Shown piece after piece: positions 6,844 to 13,312 of a stretch of DNA of 14,973 nucleotides. A program made the translations under genes and the position numbers. This DNA is from an uncultured Brevinema sp. (GTDB taxonomy: Bacteria > Spirochaetota > Brevinematia > Brevinematales > Brevinemataceae). Location: positions 1 through 14,973 of the forward strand of contig CAMQSH010000029.1 in NCBI GenBank assembly GCA_947036575.1, written 5' to 3'. Positions within the stretch are counted from its first letter, which is position 1. Each line of letters starts with the position of its first letter. Under the pieces are notes generated by a model. The model searched no databases, was not told where the DNA came from, and saw only the letters and a list, made by a program, of their open reading frames with translations.

Positions 6844-8463
6844 TCATAAAAATAAAGAAGCAAAGGCTGCTGTCATAAAAGAAGCGAAAGCACCAACTAA
6901 CATTCCTTTCATTCCTAGTTTGATAAAGTCATCTTTTCGTTCAGGAACAACACCATTCATGACGCCTATCAAAATCCCTAAAGATCCGACGTTAGCAAAG
7001 CCACATAAAGCATAACTAGTAATAGCAATAGACTTTTCACTTAAAACACCTAGTTTTATGTATTCTAATAATTTTGTATAAGCAACTGCTTCATTAACGG
7101 CTACCTTCAATCCTAATAATTCACCTACATAGGTTAAATCATTCCAAGGAGTTCCTAAAGCCCACGCCATAGGCATTCCTAAAAATCCAAAAAGCTGTGC
7201 GACACTAGAAGGGAAAATCCCTGAAAATCCTTGAACTGAAGCAATGCTCTCTCTACCTAATAAATAAGGTAACCACTGTCCATCAATAAATTTGTCTGCA
7301 ATGCCTAGTCCTAAATCTACTAATGCGATTAATGAAACAAAACCCATAATCATGATGGTAATCATAGCACCACTTCTCATTCCTATGATAATTCCATCAC
7401 TTGCTGCGCCTAACATACTGATAGAAGTACTGTTATTTTGGGTGTTCATATCTTTATTCAGTGTCTCTGGAATTTCTGTTTCTGGACATAAAATTTTTGC
7501 AAGACAAATGGCTGCTGGAGCACTCATAACACTAGCAGATAATAAATATGCAGCTGGTATCCCAGCATTAATAAAGATAGCCATTGTACCCCCAGCAATT
7601 GTAGCTAAACCAGCTACAATAATAGTAGATACTTCTGATTTGGTGATATTTGGTAAATATTTTCTGACCATTAATGGGGAAGACTGCATGCTAAAAAATA
7701 TGTTTGCTGTAGTGATAAGTGCTTCAACACCACTAATAGGCTTTACTTTGAATAATTTCATATTCCAAGAAATAAAACGAGCCATAGAATTAACTAGGAC
7801 AGAAGTTCCTCCTAAATAATCCACAATAGACATAAAGGAGGCAAAAAAGACAACGGAAGACATAATAGATAAGGCAAAAACAAAGCCATTATTTATAAGA
7901 TTACCAAAGACAAATTGAGAACCAGCTTTGTTAACATTTAAAAAAGTAGTGATTCCTTCAGAAACAATTTGTATAATTTCTGCACCTGTCCATTGATCTC
8001 CTATTGCTAAGGCTGATGATAAAACAATAAAAATAATCCCTAAATAATTAGCCCATTTTTTGGAAGTAATAAAAGGAATTTTTAGCATCTTGCTAAACCA
8101 ATATAAAATAATAAATACCATAAATATAGTATATAGATGAGAAATAAAAGCTGTTTGTACTTGTACCCATGCTAAGGCAGAGACAGTGAGAGCAAAGGTA
8201 ATAGCGGTGATAAATTCTTGTCCCCATACTTTTTTTGTGTATTCAGGTTCTTTTTTTAAACGCCATATATTAAATGAAAAAATGAAATACATTAAAAGCA
8301 GTAAGCCAAACCTACCATATATCCCTTTTTCAAGAATGGTTAATGCGAGAAGCCCTTGAGCTGTTAATCCCCATAAAACTTGATCCCATGCGATTTTTCT
8401 TTTATTATCTGATAATAAAAAGGTTAATCCTAATAAAATAATAATCCCTAATAATGCTCTCAT
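6844..8463 (-). CDS. Concentrative nucleoside transporter (CNT/NupC family) with altered nucleobase motif
   Basis: 539 residues, about 120 longer than typical bacterial CNT proteins. The extra length is an N-terminal region of several hydrophobic helices. From about residue 185 it follows the family: 'FGNLINNGFVFALSI' (186-200), 'SGVEAL' (244-249), 'GLATIAGGTMA' (285-295), 'LSASVMSAPAA' (308-318), 'PETE' (327-330), 'NEAVAY' (457-462) and 'CGFANVGSLGI' (487-497). In the Vibrio CNT structure the nucleobase is bound by a G-Q-T-E motif and the ribose by a Glu, an Asn and a Ser. Here the ribose residues are kept (Glu458, Asn491, Ser494) but GQTEAP is replaced by S-M-Q-S-S-P (258-263). This predicts a ribose-containing substrate with unusual base recognition. 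The gene begins 9 nt after the deaminase stop, and its AGGAG overlaps that stop, so the two are cotranscribed and probably translationally coupled. Confidence 0.85.
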   Translation of the reverse strand: MRALLGIIILLGLTFLLSDNKRKIAWDQVLWGLTAQGLLALTILEKGIYGRFGLLLLMYFIFSFNIWRLKKEPEYTKKVWGQEFITAITFALTVSALAWVQVQTAFISHLYTIFMVFIILYWFSKMLKIPFITSKKWANYLGIIFIVLSSALAIGDQWTGAEIIQIVSEGITTFLNVNKAGSQFVFGNLINNGFVFALSIMSSVVFFASFMSIVDYLGGTSVLVNSMARFISWNMKLFKVKPISGVEALITTANIFFSMQSSPLMVRKYLPNITKSEVSTIIVAGLATIAGGTMAIFINAGIPAAYLLSASVMSAPAAICLAKILCPETEIPETLNKDMNTQNNSTSISMLGAASDGIIIGMRSGAMITIMIMGFVSLIALVDLGLGIADKFIDGQWLPYLLGRESIASVQGFSGIFPSSVAQLFGFLGMPMAWALGTPWNDLTYVGELLGLKVAVNEAVAYTKLLEYIKLGVLSEKSIAITSYALCGFANVGSLGILIGVMNGVVPERKDDFIKLGMKGMLVGAFASFMTAAFASLFL

Positions 8464-8472
8464 TATATACTC

Positions 8473-9786
8473 CTATAACTCATGAATCACTTTTGATAAA
8501 TCTGTTATCATTTTTTGGATTTCTTTTTGATAAAGAGCCCAATCACAATTAACAGGTACACCATTTTCTGCGACTTTGACACCATTGACCCACGTAGCTA
8601 AATATGCTCTATCACTCATAGAAAGAACAATATTAGAAACAGGAGCATAATTTGGAGTCATTCCTACATCGTTGATATCTATTAAAGAAAAATCTGCTTT
8701 ATAGCCTTCTTTGATTTCTCCACCTTTTTCTATAGAGAGAAGATCGTAGCCACCCTTTGTTGCAAAATGTAATATTTCTGCAGGCAATAAATGTGTTGGA
8801 TCTAAGCCTCTTAATTTGGCTAAGACATAGGAATAACTAACGACATCTCTTAAAGAAAGCCTGTTTCCACTTAAAGGACCATCTGTTGCAAGTCCTATAG
8901 TCAATCCAGCTTGATACATATCATAAACAGGGGCAATACCTTTGCCACCTTTTGCATTAGCAATAGGGCAATGAGCAACATGAATATGATGTTTTTTTAG
9001 AAGATCTATATCTTCTTTAGTGACAAAAATATTATGAGCATAAATAGAATAATCTCTAATCACTTCATGGCGTTCGAGATAAGCTATGACTGTTTCGTTT
9101 TGTTTGATATCTGAAATAGCACTTATTCTTTCCCATTCATCTTCAAATTCGGCAACATGCATAGTAACAAGAGAATTAGTTTTATCTGCATGAATATTAA
9201 TCTCTTTGAGGATGTGTGGTTCTACAGTGTAGGTGGCATGGGGAGCATAAGCAAATTTAAGAAGATCGTGATCCTTCCATCTTTCGGCAGAACAATGAGC
9301 AAGGTCTAAGCCACCATAGATTTTTGGAGCATCAGGGGCTGGAAAATTAATAATTGTTTGTCCTAAAACACCTCTCATTCCTAGTGCTTCTGCTGCTTTT
9401 CCTACTTCATCTTCAAAATAATACATATCACAAAATGCTGTAACACCATGAACAAGCATTTCTTGCAATCCTTGTAAGGCTGCTAAGAATACTAATTCTT
9501 GAGAGACATGCTTTTTTTCTAGAGGGAAAAAGAATTTTGTTAAGCGATCTCTTCGCCCTTCACCCAAGCCTCTAAACAAGGACATAGACGCATGGGTATG
9601 AGAATTTACCATTCCAGGAATAAGCAAATTACCCCCACCATCAAAAACGGGAACACCTTCCTCGGCAATATTATCTGGAGATATTTTGCTAATAATACCG
9701 TTCTTCACAAGAATAGAGGTGTTTTCTATTATTGTGGAATCAAGAGCTGAACTCAAAACGCTAACGTTTTTTATAAGAATATTCAT
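8473..9786 (-). CDS. mtaD: MtaD-like amidohydrolase: methylthioadenosine/S-adenosylhomocysteine (or adenosine) deaminase
   Basis: 437 residues, the normal length. Amidohydrolase landmarks are in order: 'PGMVNSHTHASM' (57-68) with metal ligands His63 and His65, 'HVAEFEDE' (210-217) with His210 and Glu213, 'AHN' with His251, 'VAHCPIANAKGGKGIAPV' (270-287), and 'LATDGPLSGN' (299-308) with Asp302. These match MTA/SAH deaminases, which convert the adenine of the nucleoside to hypoxanthine and release ammonia. The segment after 'FRG' (71-73) reads 'LGEGRRDRLTKFFFPLE' rather than the usual acidic 'DDLPLxxWL', so substrate preference may differ; SsnA/TrzA-like enzymes are alternatives. AAGGAG is 5 nt before the ATG. 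I saw no convincing promoter upstream. The downstream nucleoside transporter supports a nucleoside substrate. Confidence 0.8.
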   Translation of the reverse strand: MNILIKNVSVLSSALDSTIIENTSILVKNGIISKISPDNIAEEGVPVFDGGGNLLIPGMVNSHTHASMSLFRGLGEGRRDRLTKFFFPLEKKHVSQELVFLAALQGLQEMLVHGVTAFCDMYYFEDEVGKAAEALGMRGVLGQTIINFPAPDAPKIYGGLDLAHCSAERWKDHDLLKFAYAPHATYTVEPHILKEINIHADKTNSLVTMHVAEFEDEWERISAISDIKQNETVIAYLERHEVIRDYSIYAHNIFVTKEDIDLLKKHHIHVAHCPIANAKGGKGIAPVYDMYQAGLTIGLATDGPLSGNRLSLRDVVSYSYVLAKLRGLDPTHLLPAEILHFATKGGYDLLSIEKGGEIKEGYKADFSLIDINDVGMTPNYAPVSNIVLSMSDRAYLATWVNGVKVAENGVPVNCDWALYQKEIQKMITDLSKVIHEL

Positions 9787-9920
9787 AGGGACTCCTTATG
9801 CTAATGTATTTTATACTACCTTAACATGATATAAATTTATTATAATAGATTAATAATATTTTGTATAGAGTTTTTTAAGAATAAATATTTTTTGAAGACA
9901 TAAACAATTTCTCTCCCATA

Positions 9921-9952
9921 AAACAGCCACCCATAATAAGGTGGCTGTTTTT
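9921..9952. terminator. Terminator of the lipoprotein gene
   Basis: A perfect 11-bp stem AAACAGCCACC/GGTGGCTGTTT (9921-9931 with 9940-9950) closes a CATAATAA loop, with T-rich flanks on both strands. On the minus strand it ends the lipoprotein gene that stops at 9969. It also separates that gene from the deaminase operon starting at 9786. The 9787-9920 gap otherwise shows nothing I can support. Confidence 0.8.
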
Positions 9953-9968
9953 GTTTAAATGAAAATAA

Positions 9969-10628
9969 TTATTTAGTATAGATTGATGATTCGCTTATAT
10001 TTTTGATAGCTTCTTCCAAAGAATTATATCCAATTGCATAGGTATTATCTATTGTAGACTTATCTAAATCTATCATCAGAAGATTATTGTCACGTTCTTT
10101 AATAAGATAATATCTAGTAAAAAGATTAGGTTGACTTTCCCAATTTCCAGAACCATTATCTTTAATATTAATCTTATATTGAGATATTGTTGATGTTAAT
10201 ATATACAACTTTAAGAATCCCTCAAGATCTTTTATTATTACCCCAGAATTATTGTAGAGTGTGAAGTTTGTAGATATATTAAGATTACCCTCTTCCGTTA
10301 CTTGGGCTACAAGTTCATTATCAAAATTAATAAATTTTCCATTGGGAATACCTGTACTTTTATCATAATCTTCTGCTTTACCATGATAACTTTGAGCTAG
10401 AACTTCTTTGTATTGATCTTCTGAAAAATATAAATATTTAACGTTTTCTCTTAGTACTGAGTCAACCTGAAAAGAAACTCTATTAATCCATAAAGTCATA
10501 CCTGAAATATCTCCTAATCTTTTGATAGTACTATTAGCACCTTCTTCAGCTATGTTTGTAGTAGATTCTGTTGGAGAACAAGCTCCTATAACAAATAATA
10601 ACAATGTAATTTTAGTTAGTAGTCTCAT
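9969..10628 (-). CDS. Lipoprotein of unknown function
   Basis: 219 residues from the ATG at 10628. AAGGGG (10642-10637) is its ribosome site, 8 nt away; an in-frame GTG at 10637 overlaps that site and is rejected. The N-terminus 'MRLLTKITLLLFVIGAC' ends in a lipobox (Ile14-Gly15-Ala16-Cys17), so the mature protein should be lipid-anchored. The next residues ('SPTESTTN') form a typical flexible tether. The rest is hydrophilic, with alternating strand-like segments and no membrane helix. I recognise no domain. It has its own promoter and terminator and lies just downstream of the truncated flavoprotein, also a lipoprotein, but a terminator separates the two, so shared function is not implied. 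Confidence 0.75.
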   Translation of the reverse strand: MRLLTKITLLLFVIGACSPTESTTNIAEEGANSTIKRLGDISGMTLWINRVSFQVDSVLRENVKYLYFSEDQYKEVLAQSYHGKAEDYDKSTGIPNGKFINFDNELVAQVTEEGNLNISTNFTLYNNSGVIIKDLEGFLKLYILTSTISQYKINIKDNGSGNWESQPNLFTRYYLIKERDNNLLMIDLDKSTIDNTYAIGYNSLEEAIKNISESSIYTK

Positions 10629-10680
10629 TACAGACACCCCTTATATAAAGTTAGAGTGTTTTATAAAAACAATCTAAGCT

Positions 10681-10710
10681 ATTATAGCAGATTTATAATA
10701 TCTATTACAA
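10681..10710 (-). promoter_or_regulatory. Extended -10 promoter of the lipoprotein gene
   Basis: On the minus strand TTGTAA (10710-10705), an 18-nt spacer and TATAAT (10686-10681), preceded by TGC, which makes an extended -10 element. The leader is about 45 nt. Confidence 0.65.
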
Positions 10711-10712
10711 AT

Positions 10713-10742
10713 AAAAAGCCACCTTATTATAAGATGGCTTTT
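10713..10742 (-). terminator. Terminator of the truncated flavoprotein gene
   Basis: GCCATCTTAT and ATAAGGTGGC pair fully on the minus strand if one G-U pair is allowed. The same position is an A/C mismatch on the plus strand, so the hairpin is oriented for the minus strand. A T tract (complement of 10713-10717) follows. It begins only 16 nt after the stop at 10759. Confidence 0.8.
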
Positions 10743-10758
10743 CAATAAAAATAATATC

Positions 10759-11664
10759 TTAACTACGTATACCACCAAATCTATCATTAGACATGATAAG
10801 CTCTTTAGCAGTAATACCAGTTTTAACAGTGATTCCTAATTCTTGAGATTTTTTATGCATTAAAGTAATCATCTCTACTCCAGTATTTTTGGTAGGAATA
10901 GCAGCTCTTGCCATGGAATGCCCTCCCAAATGCTGTAAAGTCTCGTCTGAAAATTTAACACCAATATATTTATTAAGCCACTCTAGACTATCTGATGCAT
11001 TGTCAGCAAAATATTTTACAAGCTCTGGATCAGCAAGATTATCACCACCGGTAAGAGTATCTTGATAAAATAATTCTTTATTATCTTTAATATTAAGTTT
11101 TTTCTGAATCCAAGTTTCAGAAGCATTAAAAGCTCCTCCAGAGATCAAGGTATTACCGCCTATAGAAGATATTTTTTCTAAAATAATAACATTAGATGCA
11201 CCATTATTTTTGGCTTCTATAGTAGCACTAAATCCAGCACCACCAGCTCCAATAACAACAATGTCATAATTTTGAATAGCTTCTTCTACAGTAGCAAGAT
11301 CAATAGAAATTCTTTTTCCTTTTAAGTTTATCTTTGTAAGTTTCAATGCAGAATCGATAGCAATGAGAAAAGCTTCTGAAGTAATTGTAGCTCCACTAAT
11401 AGTATCTACATTAATATTATTATTATTAATAATAGTTTGCTTTATGTCAGTGTATACAGGTGCTGCGATTGTTTCTGTTTCGCTTGATTCTGTAATATCA
11501 ATTTGAGTGATTTTAGATTTTTCTAAAGTTACAAGAACGGAAACAAGTCCATATCTGCCTTCTCCAGATCCTTCAAAAGTTCCTGTGACTATAGGATTTT
11601 CTATTTTTCCACATGAAATCAGTATCCCTAAAAGACACAATGACACAATTTTTTTATAACACAT
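10759..11664 (-). CDS. Truncated flavoprotein lipoprotein: FMN-binding domain plus N-terminal half of a fumarate reductase-type FAD domain
   Basis: 301 residues; relatives (flavocytochrome c / urocanate or fumarate reductase type) usually have 500 or more. A lipobox Leu15-Ile-Ser-Cys18 ends the signal peptide. An FMN-binding domain spans about 27-110, with 'DTISGATITS' (87-96), the motif in which ApbE attaches FMN to a Thr (here Thr93). The FAD_binding_2-type domain starts at 'YDIVVIGAGGAG' (133-144, GxGxxG), continues with Glu163 and 'GGNTLISGGAFN' (169-180), and reaches 'GGHSMARA' (247-254). The chain stops at Ser301, just after 'DRFGGIR', where the family normally goes on through the capping domain and the catalytic and second FAD-binding parts. 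No remainder follows: a terminator and the next promoter come at once. It probably lacks reductase activity and may be a decaying gene. Ribosome site AGGGA is 6 nt before the ATG. Confidence 0.8.
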   Translation of the reverse strand: MCYKKIVSLCLLGILISCGKIENPIVTGTFEGSGEGRYGLVSVLVTLEKSKITQIDITESSETETIAAPVYTDIKQTIINNNNINVDTISGATITSEAFLIAIDSALKLTKINLKGKRISIDLATVEEAIQNYDIVVIGAGGAGFSATIEAKNNGASNVIILEKISSIGGNTLISGGAFNASETWIQKKLNIKDNKELFYQDTLTGGDNLADPELVKYFADNASDSLEWLNKYIGVKFSDETLQHLGGHSMARAAIPTKNTGVEMITLMHKKSQELGITVKTGITAKELIMSNDRFGGIRS

Positions 11665-11694
11665 AAATATTCCCTAAAAATATTACTTGTATAT

Positions 11695-11722
11695 ATTATA
11701 AATTAAAAGAATGATTTGTCAA
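11695..11722 (-). promoter_or_regulatory. Promoter of the truncated flavoprotein gene
   Basis: On the minus strand TTGACA (11722-11717), a 16-nt spacer and TATAAT (11700-11695): both boxes are consensus. The leader is about 24 nt. The gene thus keeps an intact, strong promoter despite its truncation. Confidence 0.8.
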
Positions 11723-11833
11723 TTTGCATCTTAGAAAAAATATAAACTTTGTATATTATATAGGCGTAGCTGGTTCTATTATTTGTATAGATATCTCTTT
11801 AATAATTTGTATTGTCATTTTGTCTTTAAAACT

Positions 11834-11871
11834 AATAAACCCCCTACTTTATTGTAAGTGGGGGGTTTATT
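11834..11871 (-). terminator. Long hairpin terminator of the micropeptide gene
   Basis: A 16-bp stem (11834-11849 with 11856-11871, one G-T pair) around AATAAACCCCC/GGGGGTTTATT closes a 6-nt loop. On the minus strand it is followed by T-rich sequence, and it lies 15 nt after the stop at 11886. The T tract is interrupted, so efficiency is less certain. It is a CCCC/GGGG type like the one at 3214-3245. Confidence 0.65.
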
Positions 11872-11885
11872 ATTAAGTAAGATTA

Positions 11886-12023
11886 TTAATAATTACTACC
11901 GAATCTATTTTCTATAGCAGGGTACGTGTTTTTCTGCTCAGTAGACTCCTTGCCTATAATTTTGGTATCTGCGAAAGTTGCAGAACTAATCATTAATAAA
12001 AATGCTATTGCTAAAAGTTTCAT
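11886..12023 (-). CDS. Small secreted peptide of 45 residues
   Basis: A short reading frame beginning 'MKLLAIAFLLMISSATFA', a textbook signal peptide with an A-x-A-type end (T-F-A) before Asp19. The mature peptide would be 27 residues, polar, with Lys, Glu, Thr and Asn and a C-terminal 'RFGSNY'; it has no cysteine. AGAGG lies about 9 nt before the ATG, and a long hairpin follows the stop. Signal peptide, ribosome site and terminator together argue for a real gene despite its size. It is divergent from the second small barrel protein gene. I recognise no family. It could be a short periplasmic or secreted peptide, or what remains of a longer exported protein. Confidence 0.55.
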   Translation of the reverse strand: MKLLAIAFLLMISSATFADTKIIGKESTEQKNTYPAIENRFGSNY

Positions 12024-12129
12024 AATGGTGTACCTCTTTTTTTGTTTATATAGTTATAAGTCTTTGTTTATCAGATTGGATTTGTTTTTAATAAAATTTT
12101 ATTTATTTTTTGTTTTTAATGAAGAGTTA

Positions 12130-12157
12130 TTGACTATTATTTTATTATTATTATATT
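12130..12157 (+). promoter_or_regulatory. Probable promoter of the second barrel-protein gene
   Basis: TTGACT (12130-12135), a 16-nt spacer and TATATT (12152-12157). The start would fall near 12164, so the transcript would begin almost at the AAAGGAG site (12166-12172). That very short leader makes the call tentative. Confidence 0.5.
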
Positions 12158-12178
12158 TATTAATAAAAGGAGTTGCTA

Positions 12179-12709
12179 ATGAATACAATGAAATATGGAT
12201 TACTAGTAGTATTTTTGTCATCTTTTGGAAATTTATTTTCTTATACAACTTACCATTCTCCCAAACTTTATGCTGTAGTAGGAACAGGTACAATGCTATT
12301 GAATGGAGGGTTAGGGGTTTCTTATACTGCAGAGATCACTGTAAAACCTGAAGATAAAATTTTTCATGCTGTGACTACAGATATGCTGTTTTTAGGTGTT
12401 TTAGATCCATCAGCTTTTGAATATAATTTATTAAGTACTTATGGGGTTGGCTATACTTTTGATAGCAGTCATAAATTAATTGTAGATGTTTTAGGAATAG
12501 GATTGAATTTAAGATCAGGGGGGTATCAAACAACAGGTCAAAATATTGCATATATTCCACCTGCTGGTTTTGTTTTTAATTTTCCTGGATTTCAATTTAT
12601 TCATAAAAATCAACTTTATGTTGCTTGGAGAAATAATTTTACGATAGGAGATTTTATAGAATTTAAATCCTATATATCTATAGGGTATGATTTTGGAAAA
12701 CTATTTTGA
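12179..12709 (+). CDS. Small beta-barrel-like outer-membrane protein (paralogue of the 3387-3977 product)
   Basis: 176 residues from the ATG at 12179. AAAGGAG (12166-12172) sits 6 nt before it; a TTG at 12173 directly abuts that site and is rejected. A hydrophobic N-terminus ('MNTMKYGLLVVFLSSFGNLF') acts as signal peptide, with a weak cleavage site near Ser21. It shares blocks with the product at 3387-3977 in the same order: 'FLGVLD' (71-76), 'YGVGY' (88-92), 'VDVLGIGLN' (102-110), 'LYVAWRNNFT' (146-155) and 'GYDFG' (169-173). The distances YG-to-VD (14) and VD-to-AWRN (47 versus 48) are almost the same in both. The chain ends in Phe, as expected for an outer-membrane barrel. Function unknown. 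Tpx follows 49 nt later with its own promoter. Confidence 0.75.
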   Translation: MNTMKYGLLVVFLSSFGNLFSYTTYHSPKLYAVVGTGTMLLNGGLGVSYTAEITVKPEDKIFHAVTTDMLFLGVLDPSAFEYNLLSTYGVGYTFDSSHKLIVDVLGIGLNLRSGGYQTTGQNIAYIPPAGFVFNFPGFQFIHKNQLYVAWRNNFTIGDFIEFKSYISIGYDFGKLF

Positions 12710-12733
12710 TATAGTTGAATACTGTGTTATAAT
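12706..12733 (+). promoter_or_regulatory. Extended -10 promoter of tpx
   Basis: TTGATA (12706-12711) overlaps the stop codon of the preceding gene. A 16-nt spacer follows, then TATAAT (12728-12733) preceded by TGT, an extended -10. The leader is about 20 nt. Confidence 0.6.
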
Positions 12734-12758
12734 AATAAACAATTTATAAGGAGTCTAT

Positions 12759-13256
12759 ATGTTAAATATAACTTTTGGTGGAAAACCTCTTTCGGTAAAC
12801 GGAACACAATTACAAGTAGGAGATAAAGCGCCTAATTTTAGTGTTACTAAAAATGATTTATCTACTATTTCATTAAATGATCTTAGTGGAATAAAACTAA
12901 TTTCTATTGCACCATCTTTGGATACTGGTGTTTGTCAAAAACAAACAAAAAAATTTAACGAAGAAGTTTCTTCCTTAGAGGGAGTAAATTTAATGACTAT
13001 TTCTTTAGACTTACCATTTGCACAAGCTAGATGGTGTGGAAGTGAAGGATTAGAAAACTCTTTAACTGTTTCTGATTATCAAAATAGAGATTTTGCTACC
13101 AAATATGCTCTGCTAATTGATGAGTTAAAATTATTGACAAGAGCTGTTCTTGTATTGGATAAAGATAATACCATTAAATATGTTGAATATTTAGAAGAAA
13201 TTACAAATGAACCTAATTATGAAGCAGCCCTAAAAGCTGTGAAATCATTAATCTAG
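12759..13256 (+). CDS. tpx: Thiol peroxidase (atypical 2-Cys peroxiredoxin Tpx)
   Basis: 165 residues, the normal Tpx length. The enzyme reduces hydrogen peroxide and alkyl hydroperoxides in the cytoplasm, using thioredoxin. Landmarks are 'GDKAPNF' (21-27), 'PSLDTGVCQKQT' (52-63) with peroxidatic Cys59 and Thr56, 'FAQARWCGSEGLEN' (87-100) with resolving Cys93, and Arg127 of 'LTRAV'. The Thr-Cys-Arg active site and both cysteines are intact, so it should be active. AAGGAG is 5 nt before the ATG. It has its own promoter, and a strong terminator follows. No thioredoxin gene or peroxide regulator is in the window. Confidence 0.95.
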   Translation: MLNITFGGKPLSVNGTQLQVGDKAPNFSVTKNDLSTISLNDLSGIKLISIAPSLDTGVCQKQTKKFNEEVSSLEGVNLMTISLDLPFAQARWCGSEGLENSLTVSDYQNRDFATKYALLIDELKLLTRAVLVLDKDNTIKYVEYLEEITNEPNYEAALKAVKSLI

Positions 13257-13265
13257 TATTAATAT

Positions 13266-13297
13266 AAAAAACCACCTTATTATAAGGTGGTTTTTTT
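13266..13297. terminator. Bidirectional terminator between tpx and the large outer-membrane protein gene
   Basis: A perfect 14-bp stem (13266-13279 with 13283-13296) with core CCACCTTA/TAAGGTGG and a 3-nt loop, with A and T tracts on either side. It is the purest copy of the CCACC/GGTGG terminator type and serves both convergent genes. Confidence 0.9.
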
Positions 13298-13312
13298 ATA
13301 GCTTTTTTATAA

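Noticed and set aside
7292..7819. Plus-strand frame of 175 codons opposite the nucleoside transporter
   Set aside because: It lies wholly within a well-supported transporter gene on the other strand and has the hydrophobic pattern expected of the complement of membrane helices.
10759..11664. Frameshift or sequencing error as the cause of the short flavoprotein
   Set aside because: No other frame downstream continues the FAD domain. Only a terminator, a promoter and the next gene follow, so the missing part is deleted, not shifted.
11756..11818. Minus-strand 20-codon frame (starting MTIQIIKEI)
   Set aside because: No ribosome site, promoter or signal peptide. The 11665-11833 gap otherwise holds only the flavoprotein promoter.
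11926..12351. Plus-strand frame of 141 codons
   Set aside because: It overlaps the start of the second barrel protein in another frame and the micropeptide on the other strand. It lacks a ribosome site and a coherent domain.
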